From NCBI GenBank assembly GCA_963556495.2, contig OY747713.1, forward strand, positions 39,949,961-40,013,960: 64,000 nt of DNA. Reading direction: 5' to 3'. The notes under the pieces were generated by a model that was not told where the DNA came from, did no database searches, and was given only the letters and a program-made list of their open reading frames with translations. This document shows, one piece after another, positions 13,226 through 24,817 of this stretch (positions are counted from its first letter, which is position 1; each line of letters opens with the position of its first letter). The translations under genes were made by a program, and so were the position numbers. Origin of the DNA: Valencia hispanica (taxonomy: Eukaryota; Chordata; Actinopteri; Cyprinodontiformes; Valenciidae).

Positions 13226-13359
13226 AAATACCCAAGTTACAGTGCCTTTCACACAGACCCACAACATTCCACCGGAGATAGCCAGACCAGCAGGAGCTCC
13301 ATGGTTTGTTGGCGGCGCCGCAAAGAGGCGCCGCCAAGAGCCCATTATCTCGGCAAAAA

Positions 13360-14006
13360 AATGAATGAGTTACAATCACAGCTTGCCTACAACCCCACCA
13401 TCCGTGAATGCTGTCTGCTGATTGTAATAGAATCCTGGCTGCACCCGCACATTCAAGACGCCAGCGTTGAGCTAGCCGTCCGCGTACTACATCGTCTCGA
13501 CCGGGATAAAAGCTCCATTAAGGCCAGAGGAGGAAGACTTTGTGTTTACATGCACCTTTTGTTCACTGGACTTGGAGGCTATGTCAAGTGCAGACTATTC
13601 TATCTGGCATGGGAGCGAAAGGTAGTCATTGCTACGGCTGTTTACATTCCACCTAATGATAAAGTCAGCACTAAAACTTAGCCAGCTTCATCATATGTTA
13701 ACCAAACAAAAGCAGGCTCATCCAGACGGCGTACACATAATAGCTGGGGACTTTAATAAGGCATGCTTAAAGACTGTTTTCCCCAAACTCCACCGGTATG
13801 TCAAGTGTGCGACCAGGGGTGAAAACAACCTTGACTTTGCATATACCAACATCAAGCATGCTTACATAGCCACCCCCGGTACCCATCTTCGACAGACCTC
13901 TCCTTGCTTCTCATCCCAGCTTACACCCCCCTCAGGAGGAGTGTGTTTGAACAGGACCTGGAGGCACACACAGAGATCGTGCTTTCCTGCATCAGAACCT
14001 CTGTAG
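13360..14006 (+). pseudogene. LINE endonuclease domain (broken)
   Basis: The frame reads ECCLLIVIESWLHPHI near its start, equivalent to the E-containing TETWL motif of AP-like endonucleases, and later AVYIPPN. A frameshift near 13.68 kb moves the reading to a second frame that contains the catalytic GDFN motif at 13747-13758 and NLDFAYTN. The final SDH-type catalytic motif is altered (the sequence reads HLRQTS where family members have LGYSDH). The domain nicks target DNA in active LINEs; here the missing SDH and the frameshift argue that it is dead. Confidence 0.8.
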
Positions 14007-14049
14007 AAAATGTCACAGTGACCGGGTCTTTCCAAACAGGAAACCCTGG

Positions 14050-15640
14050 ATGATATCTGAAGTCCAGGCTCTAATCAGAGCCAGTAACTCAGCCTTCAGG
14101 TCAGATGACAGCAACATGTACAGCACGACTAGAACCAGTCTGAGAAAGGGCATTCACCAGGCAAAGCAAGCCAACAGGAGAAAAATAGAGGACCACCTTC
14201 AGGACAAAAACTCTCGGCAGATGTGGAGGGGAATCCAGGCCCTTACTAATAACAGCGACCACAGCCCGTCCACTATTGGCAGCAGTAGAGCATTGGGAGA
14301 GGAGCTAAATAGCTTCTTTGCCCATTTTGAAACCACCTCCACTTAAATTCACAGCTCCCCCACGACACCAGCACCCCCCCTCCTCTCATCCTCCAGGAAT
14401 ATGAGGTGAGAAGAACTCTGAGAGCAGTGAACCACAGGAAAGCTGCTGGACCGGATGGCATCCCAGGGGTCGTGGTCAAGGAGTGTTCGGGTGAGCTGGC
14501 AGGGATTCTCGCCGAACTGTTCAACCTCTCCCTGTCTCGTGCCCCTGTTCCAAGTTGCCTCAAATCTGCAACAATCATTCCCATCCCCAAAAAATCTTCC
14601 ACGGACTGCCTTAATGACTACAGACCCATAGCCCTTACACCTGTAGTCACAAAGTGTTTGGAGCGACTTGTCTCCAATCCCATCCGTGCCTGTCTCCCCA
14701 CCTCCTTCGTCCCCCTCCAGTTTGCTTACCAGGGGAACAGATCGACGGAGGATGCCATTGCCCTGATAGTACACACTGCACTGAGCCATCTGGAGAACAA
14801 AGGTAGCTATGTCAGGATGTTATTTGTTGATTTCAGGTCAGCTTTCAACACTATTATCCCTGACATTCTTATCTCAAATCTGTTGTGCCTTCAGATTCCC
14901 CCCTCCACTGGATAAAAGACTATCTCACAAATCGCTGCCAACATGTCAAACTCAGTCCCTACCTCTCCTCCACCATCCTGCTAAGTACTGGCTCTCCCCA
15001 GCGCTGTGTGCTAAGCCCCCTACTGTACACTCTGTACACATCAGACTGCACTGCATGTCACCCATTCACCGCAATCTTCAAGTTCGGATGACACCACCGT
15101 GGTCAGCCTCATCACAGAGGGAGATGAGGCAGTGTACCAGACAAACATCAGCAACCTGTCCAGGTGGTGCTCAGGAAATAACCTGACCCTGAATGTCCAG
15201 AAAACTAAAGAGCACATTCTGGATTTCAGGAGACACAGCCACACACACGCCCCTCTCCTCATAAACGAAGAGCGTGTAGTGTCCCTTCCATTAGGTTTCT
15301 GGGCACCACCATTTCAGTTGATCTCTCCTGGTCTGCAAACATCAGGGCCATGGTTAAGAAGTCCCAGCAGCGGCTGCACTTCCTCCGGATCCTGAGGAGG
15401 TGCGGCCTGGACCAGAAGCAGAGGACGGGAAAGCTGTGCAGAGAAACAAACACTGCCCAGAGGATCATCGACTGCCCTCTGCCCTCCCTCGAGGCAATCT
15501 GCAGAACCCGCTGCCTGAAAGAAATCACAGCAATCCTCCGCGACCCCTCCCACCCCGCCCACTGTCTGTTTGACCTGTTGCCCTCAGGGCGCCACTACAG
15601 GTCAATCAAATCACACACTACCAGGTTCACAAACAGTTAA
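14050..15640 (+). pseudogene. LINE reverse transcriptase and C-terminal region (broken)
   Basis: After a linker frame (14050-14346) the RT begins with NHRKAAGPDGIPG and keeps LNDYRPIALTP, FAYQGNRSTEDA and the first catalytic aspartate in FVDFRSAFNT. The second catalytic box, normally F-A-D-D-T, is split by a small deletion at about 15084-15088: FKF is followed out of frame by DDTTVV. The terminal segment with RLHFLRILRRCGL and GRHYRSIKS continues to a stop near 15640. At least four frames are used, so no functional polymerase is encoded. Confidence 0.85.
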
Positions 15641-15839
15641 TTCAAGAGGGCCATAACAACTATTAACACCACAAAACTATTTAATCCCCACACTTCTGTC
15701 AGTAATCTGGACTATAACTGCACAATGCATTTTCAATTCTTTTATTTAAATGGGTTTTTTAACTGTATTTTAACTGTTGTTATAGAAGATTTGTACTACT
15801 GTTTTTTTGAGAATGGAATGGAATTGGAACTCATTGGCG

Positions 15840-17770
15840 GACTTTGACATATGAGGGACGGGTTTGGCCAGTGAGTGGCGGTTATATGCAAATTATTTTT
15901 ATTGTGGCACTTTTTGAAAAGGCTAGTAGAAGCAAAATATTTCTGACAGCAAAAATTTGAAGAAAAAAATAAATGGTTGGTTTTTATTCATGTTAAGAGT
16001 GTTTATAAAGGCAACAGAGACCCAAATGGCAACACAAAAGGATGAAAAAAGTAAATTTGTACAATATGTGCCCTTAAATACCTGCTAATATTCTATTTTT
16101 TTCCCTCCAGTGGAGTATTCTATATATCTATATTTTTTGTCAAAGTGCAATATTTGTTTATACTTACAACTCTTTTACAGTTATTATATAACCTGTGCAT
16201 TTTTTTATCTTGATTTATGTATTAAGACCCAGGGCTCGCAATTTTGTTCAAAAATGCATCTGCACTGGTTGAATGACAGTAAAGCGATCTGAATATATGA
16301 CTGAATGCTAAAACATATTGTATTGACCCAAAATGCCGTTTTGATTGTGTTTTCGCAAGAATTATGCAGAGGCATAGTAGTTCTAACCAGACATTGGGTG
16401 AAAATTGTGACCTATTTTTCAGGTCCAAGAAATAATCTTGTCATTTTTCACAGACTGCTATTTAGGACAACCTGATTGGACCTTCACATAACCTCTTCCA
16501 CAGGATAAAATAAGAATGGCAAGATGTTAAAACGACGCTCGAAAATGATCTTATTTTTGGTCGGTTGTGTTGATGACGGATCCACACTAGACAACAGGTT
16601 TGTTCAATTAAGATAACATTAGCCTTTTTGCCTGCTAGTAGCTAGTAGTTAGTGCAAGCTACTGCTAACCATGTCCAATATTCACCGATTGACCAATAAT
16701 TGGCTTTAAACTCAATATAGACCACAAGTGTTTGATGCTGTGTAACAGGACAGAAATGTTGCTATCCAAATTTATTAGTCAATACGTCTTGACAAAGGAA
16801 GTCTGTTTTATGCTGCTTTTGTTGAAAACAGCTCAACAAATCAATAGTCAAAGAGAAACACAGCAATGTTATTCAAGTTTCACCAATGTAACAGTAGCCT
16901 ACTGTGGTCATTCTTTCAAAGAACTGAAACATTGTGTGCAAAACAAAGAATTCCATGTTTTTCACATTTTATAAAAGAAAATACCCTTTAAAAATGCTTT
17001 AGAGCTGAACTCAGGACCAAATATGTACAAGCGGTAAACCCTTGTGCACACTACAATGATCAGGACCTTTGTTCAGTTTTAATTCCAAACTCTGTCCCAG
17101 GTATCTCCTTTGAAGTACATGACATGTCAGTGTTTTTGTGTTTAGCTCTCATGTTCATGCAGCGCTCTGTTTGCATTGTTAAAAAATGCCGATGTTTTTT
17201 TCTTAAACTTCAATAAACTCTCACCTCGCTTCTACTGATATATTTAAACGTTCAAGAGACAGCAGGCGTGACTTGCTCCCGCCAGCTTGCTTCCTCCCCA
17301 TGTTTCTGATGTGACTCTTCACCATCAGTGGTCGTCACGCCATAGTAGGCTCATTTCATGATTGACAATTTTGTCCCCACCACTTTTAAAAACCTGATGG
17401 GGGAATTTCTTTCCAGAGCAGATCCAAACATCTGCTTGTGCTCTCAGCACAATATCCACATAATCGGTATCTGAACGGACTATCATTTAAATCGCTCCAT
17501 TCCACTTTTTTATACAGGCATGTTTTCATTCTGCACAGATGCTGCAGCATTCTTCGCAGTGGATATGTTAAGGTTTCAAAAGACTTGTAGTTCGCTCCAA
17601 ACACGTTCAGGGCGGAGGCCTGTAATGGCGTGGGTGCACATTTAAAGATGGAAAAATACATAAATCAAATCTGGCGGAAGTTTCTTTACTGCGGGTGAAA
17701 AAATATTTATGAAATATGTTTGTTTGTTTAAGACTCCCAAAGAGAATCGTGTTATATTAAGATATATATT
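15840..17770. other. no gene recognised
   Basis: AT-rich with no recognisable exon or transposon. Short frames on both strands look random. Confidence 0.45.
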
Positions 17771-17779
17771 GTGATTGTG

Positions 17780-17910
17780 GAGAACAAGGCAATTCAAGAT
17801 GATTTACATAAAAACAGCAATAAAGCATAAAACACACACACAAAACATAAAAGACATTAAAACGTGGCTTAAAGGCAGCTCTAAACAAATGGGTTTTTAG
17901 CCTTGATTCA
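17780..17910 (-). repeat. truncated LINE/SINE-type tail copy
   Basis: GGCAATTCAAGATGATTTAC, the AAACAGCAATAAAGCATAAA stretch and AAGGCAGCTCTAAACA form a known fish dispersed tail in reverse orientation. A second copy with the same order of blocks lies at 29245-29420. Confidence 0.6.
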
Positions 17911-18359
17911 AAAATGGACATAATTCTTCGTAATGTAATATACAGTCAATCAAGGGTTGTGTTTTTCTCCATCTTTGATCGTTTTTTTCAAATTGTAACG
18001 GAAAAATCTAAAGGTCATCCTTCATTTTGAAAGTTTTCAATTCACACCGCCGACCACTTGATGCAGACGCACAGACATTTTCAACTTCACGCACAGAGTT
18101 TAGGAAACTAAATCAATTAAAAAATAAAAATAAAAGATTCCAATGAGAACATCTGAGCTTCAGACCTGGACTCCGTACTTAATGTAACGCTATCCGGGAA
18201 CTGACAACACCTTGGAGAGTTATAGAGGCCTTGGAGCGCTTGGCAGCAGCGGACACAGACCGGTCGGTGCATCTTTCCCACTGATCCAGAAGGAGTGCAT
18301 GCTGTGGATTTCCTCCCGCTGAAGCAATAAGGAAAGTCGTCGTTCAGAAAGCAGTTGCG

Positions 18360-18700
18360 CAGTGTGTGACCAGAGCGGATTCAGCCTTCATTACGCACAA
18401 GCAGGTGCGCAATTCACGTCCATGGACCATGAGAAAGTTGTGAGACTGTGCATTAAAGCCACAGCAGCTAAAATATTCATATTTAGTTCATGTTTTCATC
18501 TGCTCCATGTGTGATGGTGTGGTGGGAATATGGCACATGGGAATATGGGAATATTGAAGCTTAATAATATCTAGCTGATAAAGTGAAGCCTTGAAGAGAC
18601 GTTGCTAGAAGAACTTCTGTCTCCTGTCAAACAGCAAGAAGAAAATTCTTTGTTCAGCTTGTTCAGACAGAATATGAAACTGAAATAAATGAAAAATTAA
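18360..18700 (+). mobile_element. hAT family relic related to the 9-kb copy
   Basis: GAGCGGATTCAGCCTTCA joins directly to ACGCACAAGCAGGTGCGCAA. At 9.0-9.2 kb the same two blocks are separated by about 90 bp, so this copy carries an internal deletion. Further matching blocks (TTGTTCAGCTTGTTCAGA) follow near 18.65 kb, as they do near 9.36 kb. Confidence 0.55.
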
Positions 18701-18854
18701 ATACTATGGAATATGTCTTAAGATTTTTTTTTTTTTATCAAAGTTTTAAAAAACAGTCAAAGACGGAAAATAACACAATCCCTGATTTAATGTCACTAAT
18801 AGTACAACTAATTATTTGTCTTTTATTTTTTCTGGACAATTGCGCAGCTGAAAT

Positions 18855-19110
18855 TTATTTGATGCAGAGATTGTTGTGCAGAAACAAAATATTGTCCACA
18901 GTCCCTGGATTTAACGGTGTTCTCTGTTCCTCAATTGCAAATCCAGCTGCAGAAAAGTCTCTCTCTGGCAGCGCTCGATGCCTAGATAGTGGGAATATTC
19001 CATCATCAGCGCAACGTTGGGGAAACATTCTCGCATGCCCTTTCCACCAACACAATATATCAACATGTTCCTCCTTGGGAGTCTTAAACAAAACATTTAA
19101 ACAATTATAT
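18855..19110 (-). pseudogene. hAT transposase dimerisation domain (second family)
   Basis: The minus strand reads EEHVDILCWWKGHARMFP and then ALPERDFSAAGFAIEEQRTP, LNPGTVDNILFLHNNL. This is the C-terminal hAT signature (WWK...FP...ASSA.SER.FS.AG......R..L.P..V....FL..N) seen in ZBED1-like transposases. A frame slip in the centre (the expected REC-FP and SSAxPER parts fall in another frame) and the lack of upstream domains make it a relic. It abuts the truncated LINE that starts near 19147. Confidence 0.75.
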
Positions 19111-19146
19111 TTTCTCACTCGCAACCCGCCCGTACTAACAGAAACT

Positions 19147-20522
19147 GATTAGTCAATCACTTCATCTGGATGGCATTAAATTGGCCCCCAGTAATAACGT
19201 AAAGAACCTCGGCGTTATTTTTGACCAAGACTTGACATTTAAATCCCATATTAAACAGGTTTCTAGGATTTTTTTCTTTCACCTCCGGAATATTGCTAAA
19301 ATCAGAAACATCCTGTCCAGGAGTGATGCTGAGAAACTAGTCCATGCATTTGTTACCTCAAGGCTGGACTACTGTAATTATTTACTATCAGGAAGTCCAC
19401 AAAATGCAATTAAAAGCCTTCAGTTGATCGAAAATGCGGCAGCAAGAGTTCTGATGAATATTAAAAAGAGAGATCACATTTCTCCTGTTTTAGCTTCCCT
19501 TTATTGGGTCCCTGTTAAATCCAGAATAGAATTTAAGATCTTCTTCTTACATACAAAGCCCTTAATAATCAAGCTCCATCATACATCAGGGATCTAATTG
19601 TTCCATATGTTCCTGACAGAGCACTTCGCTCTCAGACTGCAGGTTTACTTGTAGTTCCTAGGATTTCTAAAAGTAGAATGGGAGGCAGATCTTTTAGTTA
19701 TCAGGCTCCTCTCCTGTGGAACCAGCTCCCAGTTTTAGTCCGTGAGGCAGACACTCTGTTTACTTTTAAGGCCAGGCTTAAAACTTTCCTTTTTGATAAA
19801 GCTTATAGTTAGAGTGGCTTAGGTCATCCTGAGCTATCTCTGTAGTTATGCTGTTATAGGCTTAGACTGCTGGAGGACAGACTTACCAATTTTCTTCACT
19901 CTGCTACTTCCTTTTCTCCTACTACTCTCCAGTTGTATTACAGTACATTCTGTTATTTCGACTGTTAACTTTGTTTTCTCTCAGTGTTTTTCTCTCCATA
20001 GAAGATATACCTGGTCTGATATCCTGCTTGGCTGCAATGCCCTGTTGGACGGGGGGCATTGACTGGGATGATGCTCCCAGTAACTGAACAGCCACTGTGT
20101 CCTGTTATCAACTTTTTACTTTCTGTAACATAGAAATTACTCTTATATCAGATCTTCTGTTCCTTCTGTGTTCTGCTCTGTCTTCTCAAACCCCCAGACG
20201 GTCGTGGCAGATGGCCGCTCCTACTGAGCCTGGTTCTGTTGGAGGTTTCTTCCTGTTAAAGGGGAGTTTTTCCTCTCCACCGTCGCTACATGCTTGCTCA
20301 GTATGAGGGATTGCTGAAGGATTGCTGTGGTTGGAAAATCTGCATCAACGGGGCCCAACCTCACGCCAATGACTGACGCAATCTGCTGGGATTCCTTAAA
20401 TAGGAAACTTTTTAACTGATTGGAATGTTTGTATAAATGTATTGAAAGGACTTCTTGTTAAGAGCCTTGAGATGACATCTGTTGTGAATTGGCGCTATAT
20501 AAATAAACTGAATTGAATTGAA
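19147..20522 (+). mobile_element. 5'-truncated L2-type LINE with 3' UTR
   Basis: Only the region downstream of the RT catalytic core is kept: VKNLGVIFDQDLTF, FFHLRNIAKIRNILS, RLDYCNYLLSGSP and AAARVLMNIKKRDHISPVL. A frameshift near 19.55 kb is followed by the conserved end (RISKSRMGGR, KTFLFDKAYS, stop near 19810). The 700-bp 3' UTR ends in TTGGCGCTATATAAATAAAC and a TGAAT-rich tail. The 5' truncation is typical of target-primed reverse transcription. Shorter copies of the same tail occur at 34.5, 39.9 and 49.7 kb. Confidence 0.85.
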
Positions 20523-20810
20523 TTAAAGAAACTTCCTCCCGGACCCGTGAGATTTAATTTCTGTATTTTTCCACCGGTGAACCAACTTAATGCACATCAC
20601 CCGCGGGTACGCGACCCGTTGCAGGACTCTTAACTGTTAGTTAAAGTCTCTCCGCACAGAACGGTAAAGGTTGCAAAGGGAATGCGTTTTATTGTTGCGC
20701 GTATTCTTACGGGGCAAATACATATCGCCAACATTGTTTATGTGCTTGTTTTTTTTAATAATTCGTGCAAGCCAACAGCCCAATGATGGTTTTCAGTGCC
20801 GTTTGAAAAC

Positions 20811-22312
20811 CAAAAGACGTAAGTCTATGGTATGAAGGTAGATATGTGCCAAACGCATGTAGTTGTAGCTTGTGATGTGAACACTTGTAGAATACCATTT
20901 GAGAACTTGTGCAATAGAAATCTGAAGTTATATGTCAACCATCTATCTGAACACTTGTAGAATTGCAGTTGAGACTTGAGCAACAAAAATCTGAAGTTCT
21001 ATGTGAACCATCACAGCAGGGGGAAAATATCACACACACAAACTGGATTTCAAATTGCACTAAAACCCCAAACATGTAAGACCCTGTGTGAAAGAAATGC
21101 ACTAGTGTCAGGTTTTCCCCTGCAGAAACCTTTCACATTAACCTGTTCTGAATGTAAAGTCACATAAAAATATTCACACGTCTGCTTTCATTTTTATACA
21201 AACATAATTACAGCTCTCCGCTTATCATTAACTGTTTCCTACCATAAATATTTTTTATGTGCAGGGGGGGTGAGTTACTTCGCCAAACATCGTAACACAT
21301 GTCCGTTATGTGTTTTGAAGAGGAAATAGACCCATGTCAACTTAATATTCCACTCCGTGAAGTCCATTAATTTCTGTTAATCGACACCTCGTCGGGCATT
21401 ATCCCTTACTTATACCATGGTTTGGGTAAATACTCGATTCTGATTAGCTGGAGGGTGTAGATTAAAAAGTGATAATGTACACCTAGGAAAGGCGTCCCGT
21501 CAAATCGCCTGATGACAGTTCTATATTTTTGCGCTAGCTCAAACGCTAGATGGTTACCATGGCAACGGAGACTCAACGCTATTTTACAGTTGACACATCG
21601 CAAAAGAAAAACAGACAAAACATGAGTGATTTTATCATTTCTTTTAACTTATTTGGTGAGGTGATAACATTAACATATTGATACTTTGTATCACGTAACG
21701 TAAGGTAAAGCCACAATCTCACTTCACAACACTGATCAACTGCTGCAGTCGGGTCGGTGTGGCCACGTTGCTTGGCAACACCTGTATACAGGAGATATTA
21801 AATAGCGGTTTTTTTCGTCTTATAAAAATAAAAACCCTCACGATTTTAACTCTAAAACACTTTAAAGTATTATTAATTGATTAAATACCTCTTTCTTTCG
21901 TAAGTGACCATGGTATGAGTGGGATAATGCTCTGATTGGTTGATCTATTGACGACGTCATCACTCCCTCCACGACCGGTTAATGTGAAAGTTTTCTGCAG
22001 GGGAAAACCTGACACTAGTGCATTTGTTTCACACAGGGTCTTACATGTTTGGGGTTTTAGTGCAATTTGAAATCCAGTTTGTGTGTGATTTTTTTTTTTT
22101 CCCCCCTGCTGTGATGGTTCACAAAGAACTTCAGATTTTTGTTTCTCAAGTTCTCAACTGCAATTCTACAAGTGTTCAGATAGATGGTTGACATATAACT
22201 TCAGATTTCTATTGCACAAGTTCTCAAATGGTATTCTACAAGTGTTCACATCACAAGCTACAACTACATGCGTTTTGGCACATATCTACCTTCATGCTAT
22301 GGCTTCCAACTT
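20811..22312. mobile_element. DNA transposon with ~320-bp terminal inverted repeats
   Basis: The left arm (about 20811-21150) and right arm (about 21976-22312) are inverted copies. Shared blocks include ATGAAGGTAGATATGTGCC, CTACAAGTGTTCA (reverse in the left arm) and ACACTAGTGCA...CCTGCAG. Within each arm a shorter block (ACACTTGTAGAAT) occurs twice. The interior has no transposase and contains a second, inner inverted repeat. Non-autonomous; the superfamily is not assigned. Confidence 0.75.
21397..21935. repeat. inner inverted repeat nested in the long-TIR element
   Basis: GCATTATCCCTTACTTATAC with following CATGGT at 21397-21422 faces ACCATGGTATGAGTGGGATA with following ATGC at about 21908-21934. 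This suggests a separate MITE inserted in, or forming the core of, the larger element. Confidence 0.55.
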
Positions 22313-22314
22313 TT

Positions 22315-24050
22315 ATTGATTGAACAAGGATACGATTTTCAACAACTGTTTATACACTGCAGTGCGTATTGTAATGTGTGCTGACAAAACTTAGAGAGAA
22401 GTTGTTCTCTGGAGTCATAAAACCATGCGCTAAGCTTCGAGATCTTTGTTACCATGTTTGAGGAGTGAGTGTTTTCTTCGCCACAGCTGGCTGGTTTATT
22501 CTGCCTCTGTAGAGAGGAGAGGAGAGGGGAGCCCCGCCTACCAGGTAATGACAGGTACGGGAGCCAAAATACTACAGAAACAACTGTATAGCTTTTCGTC
22601 CTCGTAGATGTCAGCAAATTCCGTTTGGTAAATTCTGCCATTCCGTCCGGATGTTCTTGGGCCCAACCTTGGGGGTTGAAAAGCTAACCTAAACCTAATA
22701 TGCTGGTCTAAACCAAAATAAAACAAACCCAGCCCTGCTGTTTTAAATCAACCCACGTCTTGATTAGTCTATATTTGACGCAGGAACCCAAATAACCCGA
22801 ATTAGGTTATTATTATTAATTTAAGCAGATTTTAGATTTTAGTCTGAACATAAAAGCTGTTACGGGAAGCTTTGGAAATTTGATAAATGATAAATAGAAC
22901 AAGAATGTGCTACGGGCAGTTTTTTTATTTATGGACTCATACAGTACAAATAGATCATATTTTGGTTCACATTCTAGCCAAAGATGACACGTAGTGCCAA
23001 TGTTTACTCTAAGCCACATCTTTGAGAAGTGTGACTGGCTCTCGGGGGGGGTGGGGGGCGGGGGGCGGGGGACGACTAATGCTTTAGAAAAATATGAGCA
23101 CCAACAGATATTTTCACAAATACTCTAGCTTGGAGCTAATTCAAGGACAGCCTGAAGCCTACCCTCTATCACGGCTTCTGATTGGTGGGAATCCTCCGCT
23201 GAGCTGAAGGACATTCAGTCAGATGTGTGTTTTTAACAGCTCTAAGTGTTCATTAGCTACCCACCACTGACCCAACAAAGCTCTCTCACTCTGGATTCTG
23301 TTATTGGTGCTCAACCACAATCAGCCGGCACACACGCACGCACCTACACACACGCACACACAGATCTCTATATTCAATCATCCCTCTTCCTGGGTAATAA
23401 AGAATGTGACAAGAATGGATGAATCAATCAGTCAAGACGTGTGTGTGCATCATGAAAGCCGGCCTGCTTCAAACACAAAGACATGCAGCGGACATTGTGC
23501 GCGCATGCTGAGCTAGTGATGCATGAGGCCGATGAACGGCACACCTGGCCACATGGCTTATAACCAAAATGGAAATGATGCATGGGGAGAGGAAAAGGGA
23601 AACAAAACACAGTGTGCATGTGTGTGTGTATGTGTGTGTTCTAGCACCGCAGCATCCTTTATGTGTGACTGTAAAACATTTGAAAAACTCTCCCACTCTC
23701 TCTCTCTCTCTCTCTCTTTCACACACACAACAGGACAAGCAGTAGCAGTTAACATGTTGCTTTACTCTGGTATTATTGTACTGTGCGTGGATCAATAAGT
23801 CGTTCCAGCTTTCCAGAGCACTGGATGTAGATACAGTACCATCCACTGACCTGCTGCTCGGTCAGCTGCTGCTGCTGCTTCTTTTCCACTCACTGTTGGA
23901 AATAACAACAGAGCTATGAGTACACTGGACTGATTGGGCGATTAATATACTTCATGTCCGATCGTTTCATGAAGTGAAGACAACCCAACCACATGTGTAA
24001 TCATCCTGATCATAGATAACAAGTAAAGAGTGGTCTTTGACTAGTCATCT
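22315..24050. other. no gene; simple repeats
   Basis: Holds a G-rich patch at 23043-23070 (GGGGGGGGTGGGGGGCGGGG type), CA-rich blocks at 23328-23362, TG-rich sequence at 23617-23640, (CT)n at 23694-23717 and (CTG)5 near 23868. No conserved exon was seen. Confidence 0.5.
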
Positions 24051-24059
24051 GTATACAAT

Positions 24060-24490
24060 CTCTCTAACAATTTTGTGTGTTCATGGTTTTTAATCCTTTT
24101 CCTGTTGAAATACCCAATGAGAGCCTATGTTTAGTTTTTTAGACAAAGCCCACCTGATTTGTATGTAAAATGTCCTGGAGGCCACCAACACCATTATACA
24201 TCCTCTGCCAGATTTAACAGTGGGCATAATGTTCTTTTCTTTCCTTCATATTCATCACTTGTTTCCCACCTAACTGACCTGGAATAGTTGTTGCTCAGTC
24301 TTGTTCTCGTCTGACGACAGCACATGGTTCCAGTGTAGTCAGAAAGACGCTGTATGTTTACATTTGTGATGGTGGGGGGGAAAGAAATTGTTGTCTTTTT
24401 CTGGCTTCAAACAACGAGTGGGCACATAGATAGCTTTGAATGGCTGTAATAGTGGCTCTGTACTCTTTTGTCAACCCTATTAGCCAGTAA
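24060..24490 (-). mobile_element. degenerate Tc1-like fragment
   Basis: Blocks such as CTGGAGGCCACCAACACCAT, AACAGTGGGCATAATGTTCT and CAGCACATGGTTCCAGT match the antisense of a fish Tc1/mariner transposase (the segment before and around the second catalytic aspartate). There are many indels and no ends. Confidence 0.5.
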
Positions 24491-24817
24491 CTAAATGTAA
24501 TTGGCCTCTATCTTTATGCAAAGCAACGTAAGAAAATAAAAAAAATAAATGCATCAACTTTTTAAAACTTTTTTTTTATTAACTTTTTTTACGTATTTAA
24601 AAATATTGAAATTCTAATATTGTATTAACAAAGTATGTCTTGCCTCCATTGAACTGATTTACTAAAATTAAAGGTGGCATTTTTATATATTTTTCAGAGA
24701 AACAAAAAGCTACTGCAATACGAGGGGAATATATTTTTAGGCTTTTTACCTTATTGTATATCCATATGGGGTGCTGTCTGTAAAAGTTACACAGTAATAA
24801 CATTTATTATTTATGTT

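Larger units (their letters stand above)
13226..15835 (+). mobile_element. L2/CR1-group LINE, nearly full length, decayed
   Basis: An apurinic-type endonuclease segment (13.36-13.92 kb), a linker, a reverse transcriptase segment (14.4-15.1 kb) and a C-terminal segment ending near 15.64 kb lie in order on the plus strand. About 200 bp of AT-rich 3' UTR follows. The residue pattern (ESWLHP, GDFN, HRKAAGPDG, LNDYRPIALTP, VDFRSAFNT) matches L2-like non-LTR elements of fish. Frames change at several places, so it is not autonomous. No clear target duplication was identified. Confidence 0.85.

Noticed and set aside
18706..19152. Plus-strand frame of 148 codons
   Set aside because: Antisense to the hAT transposase C-terminal relic; no motif of its own.
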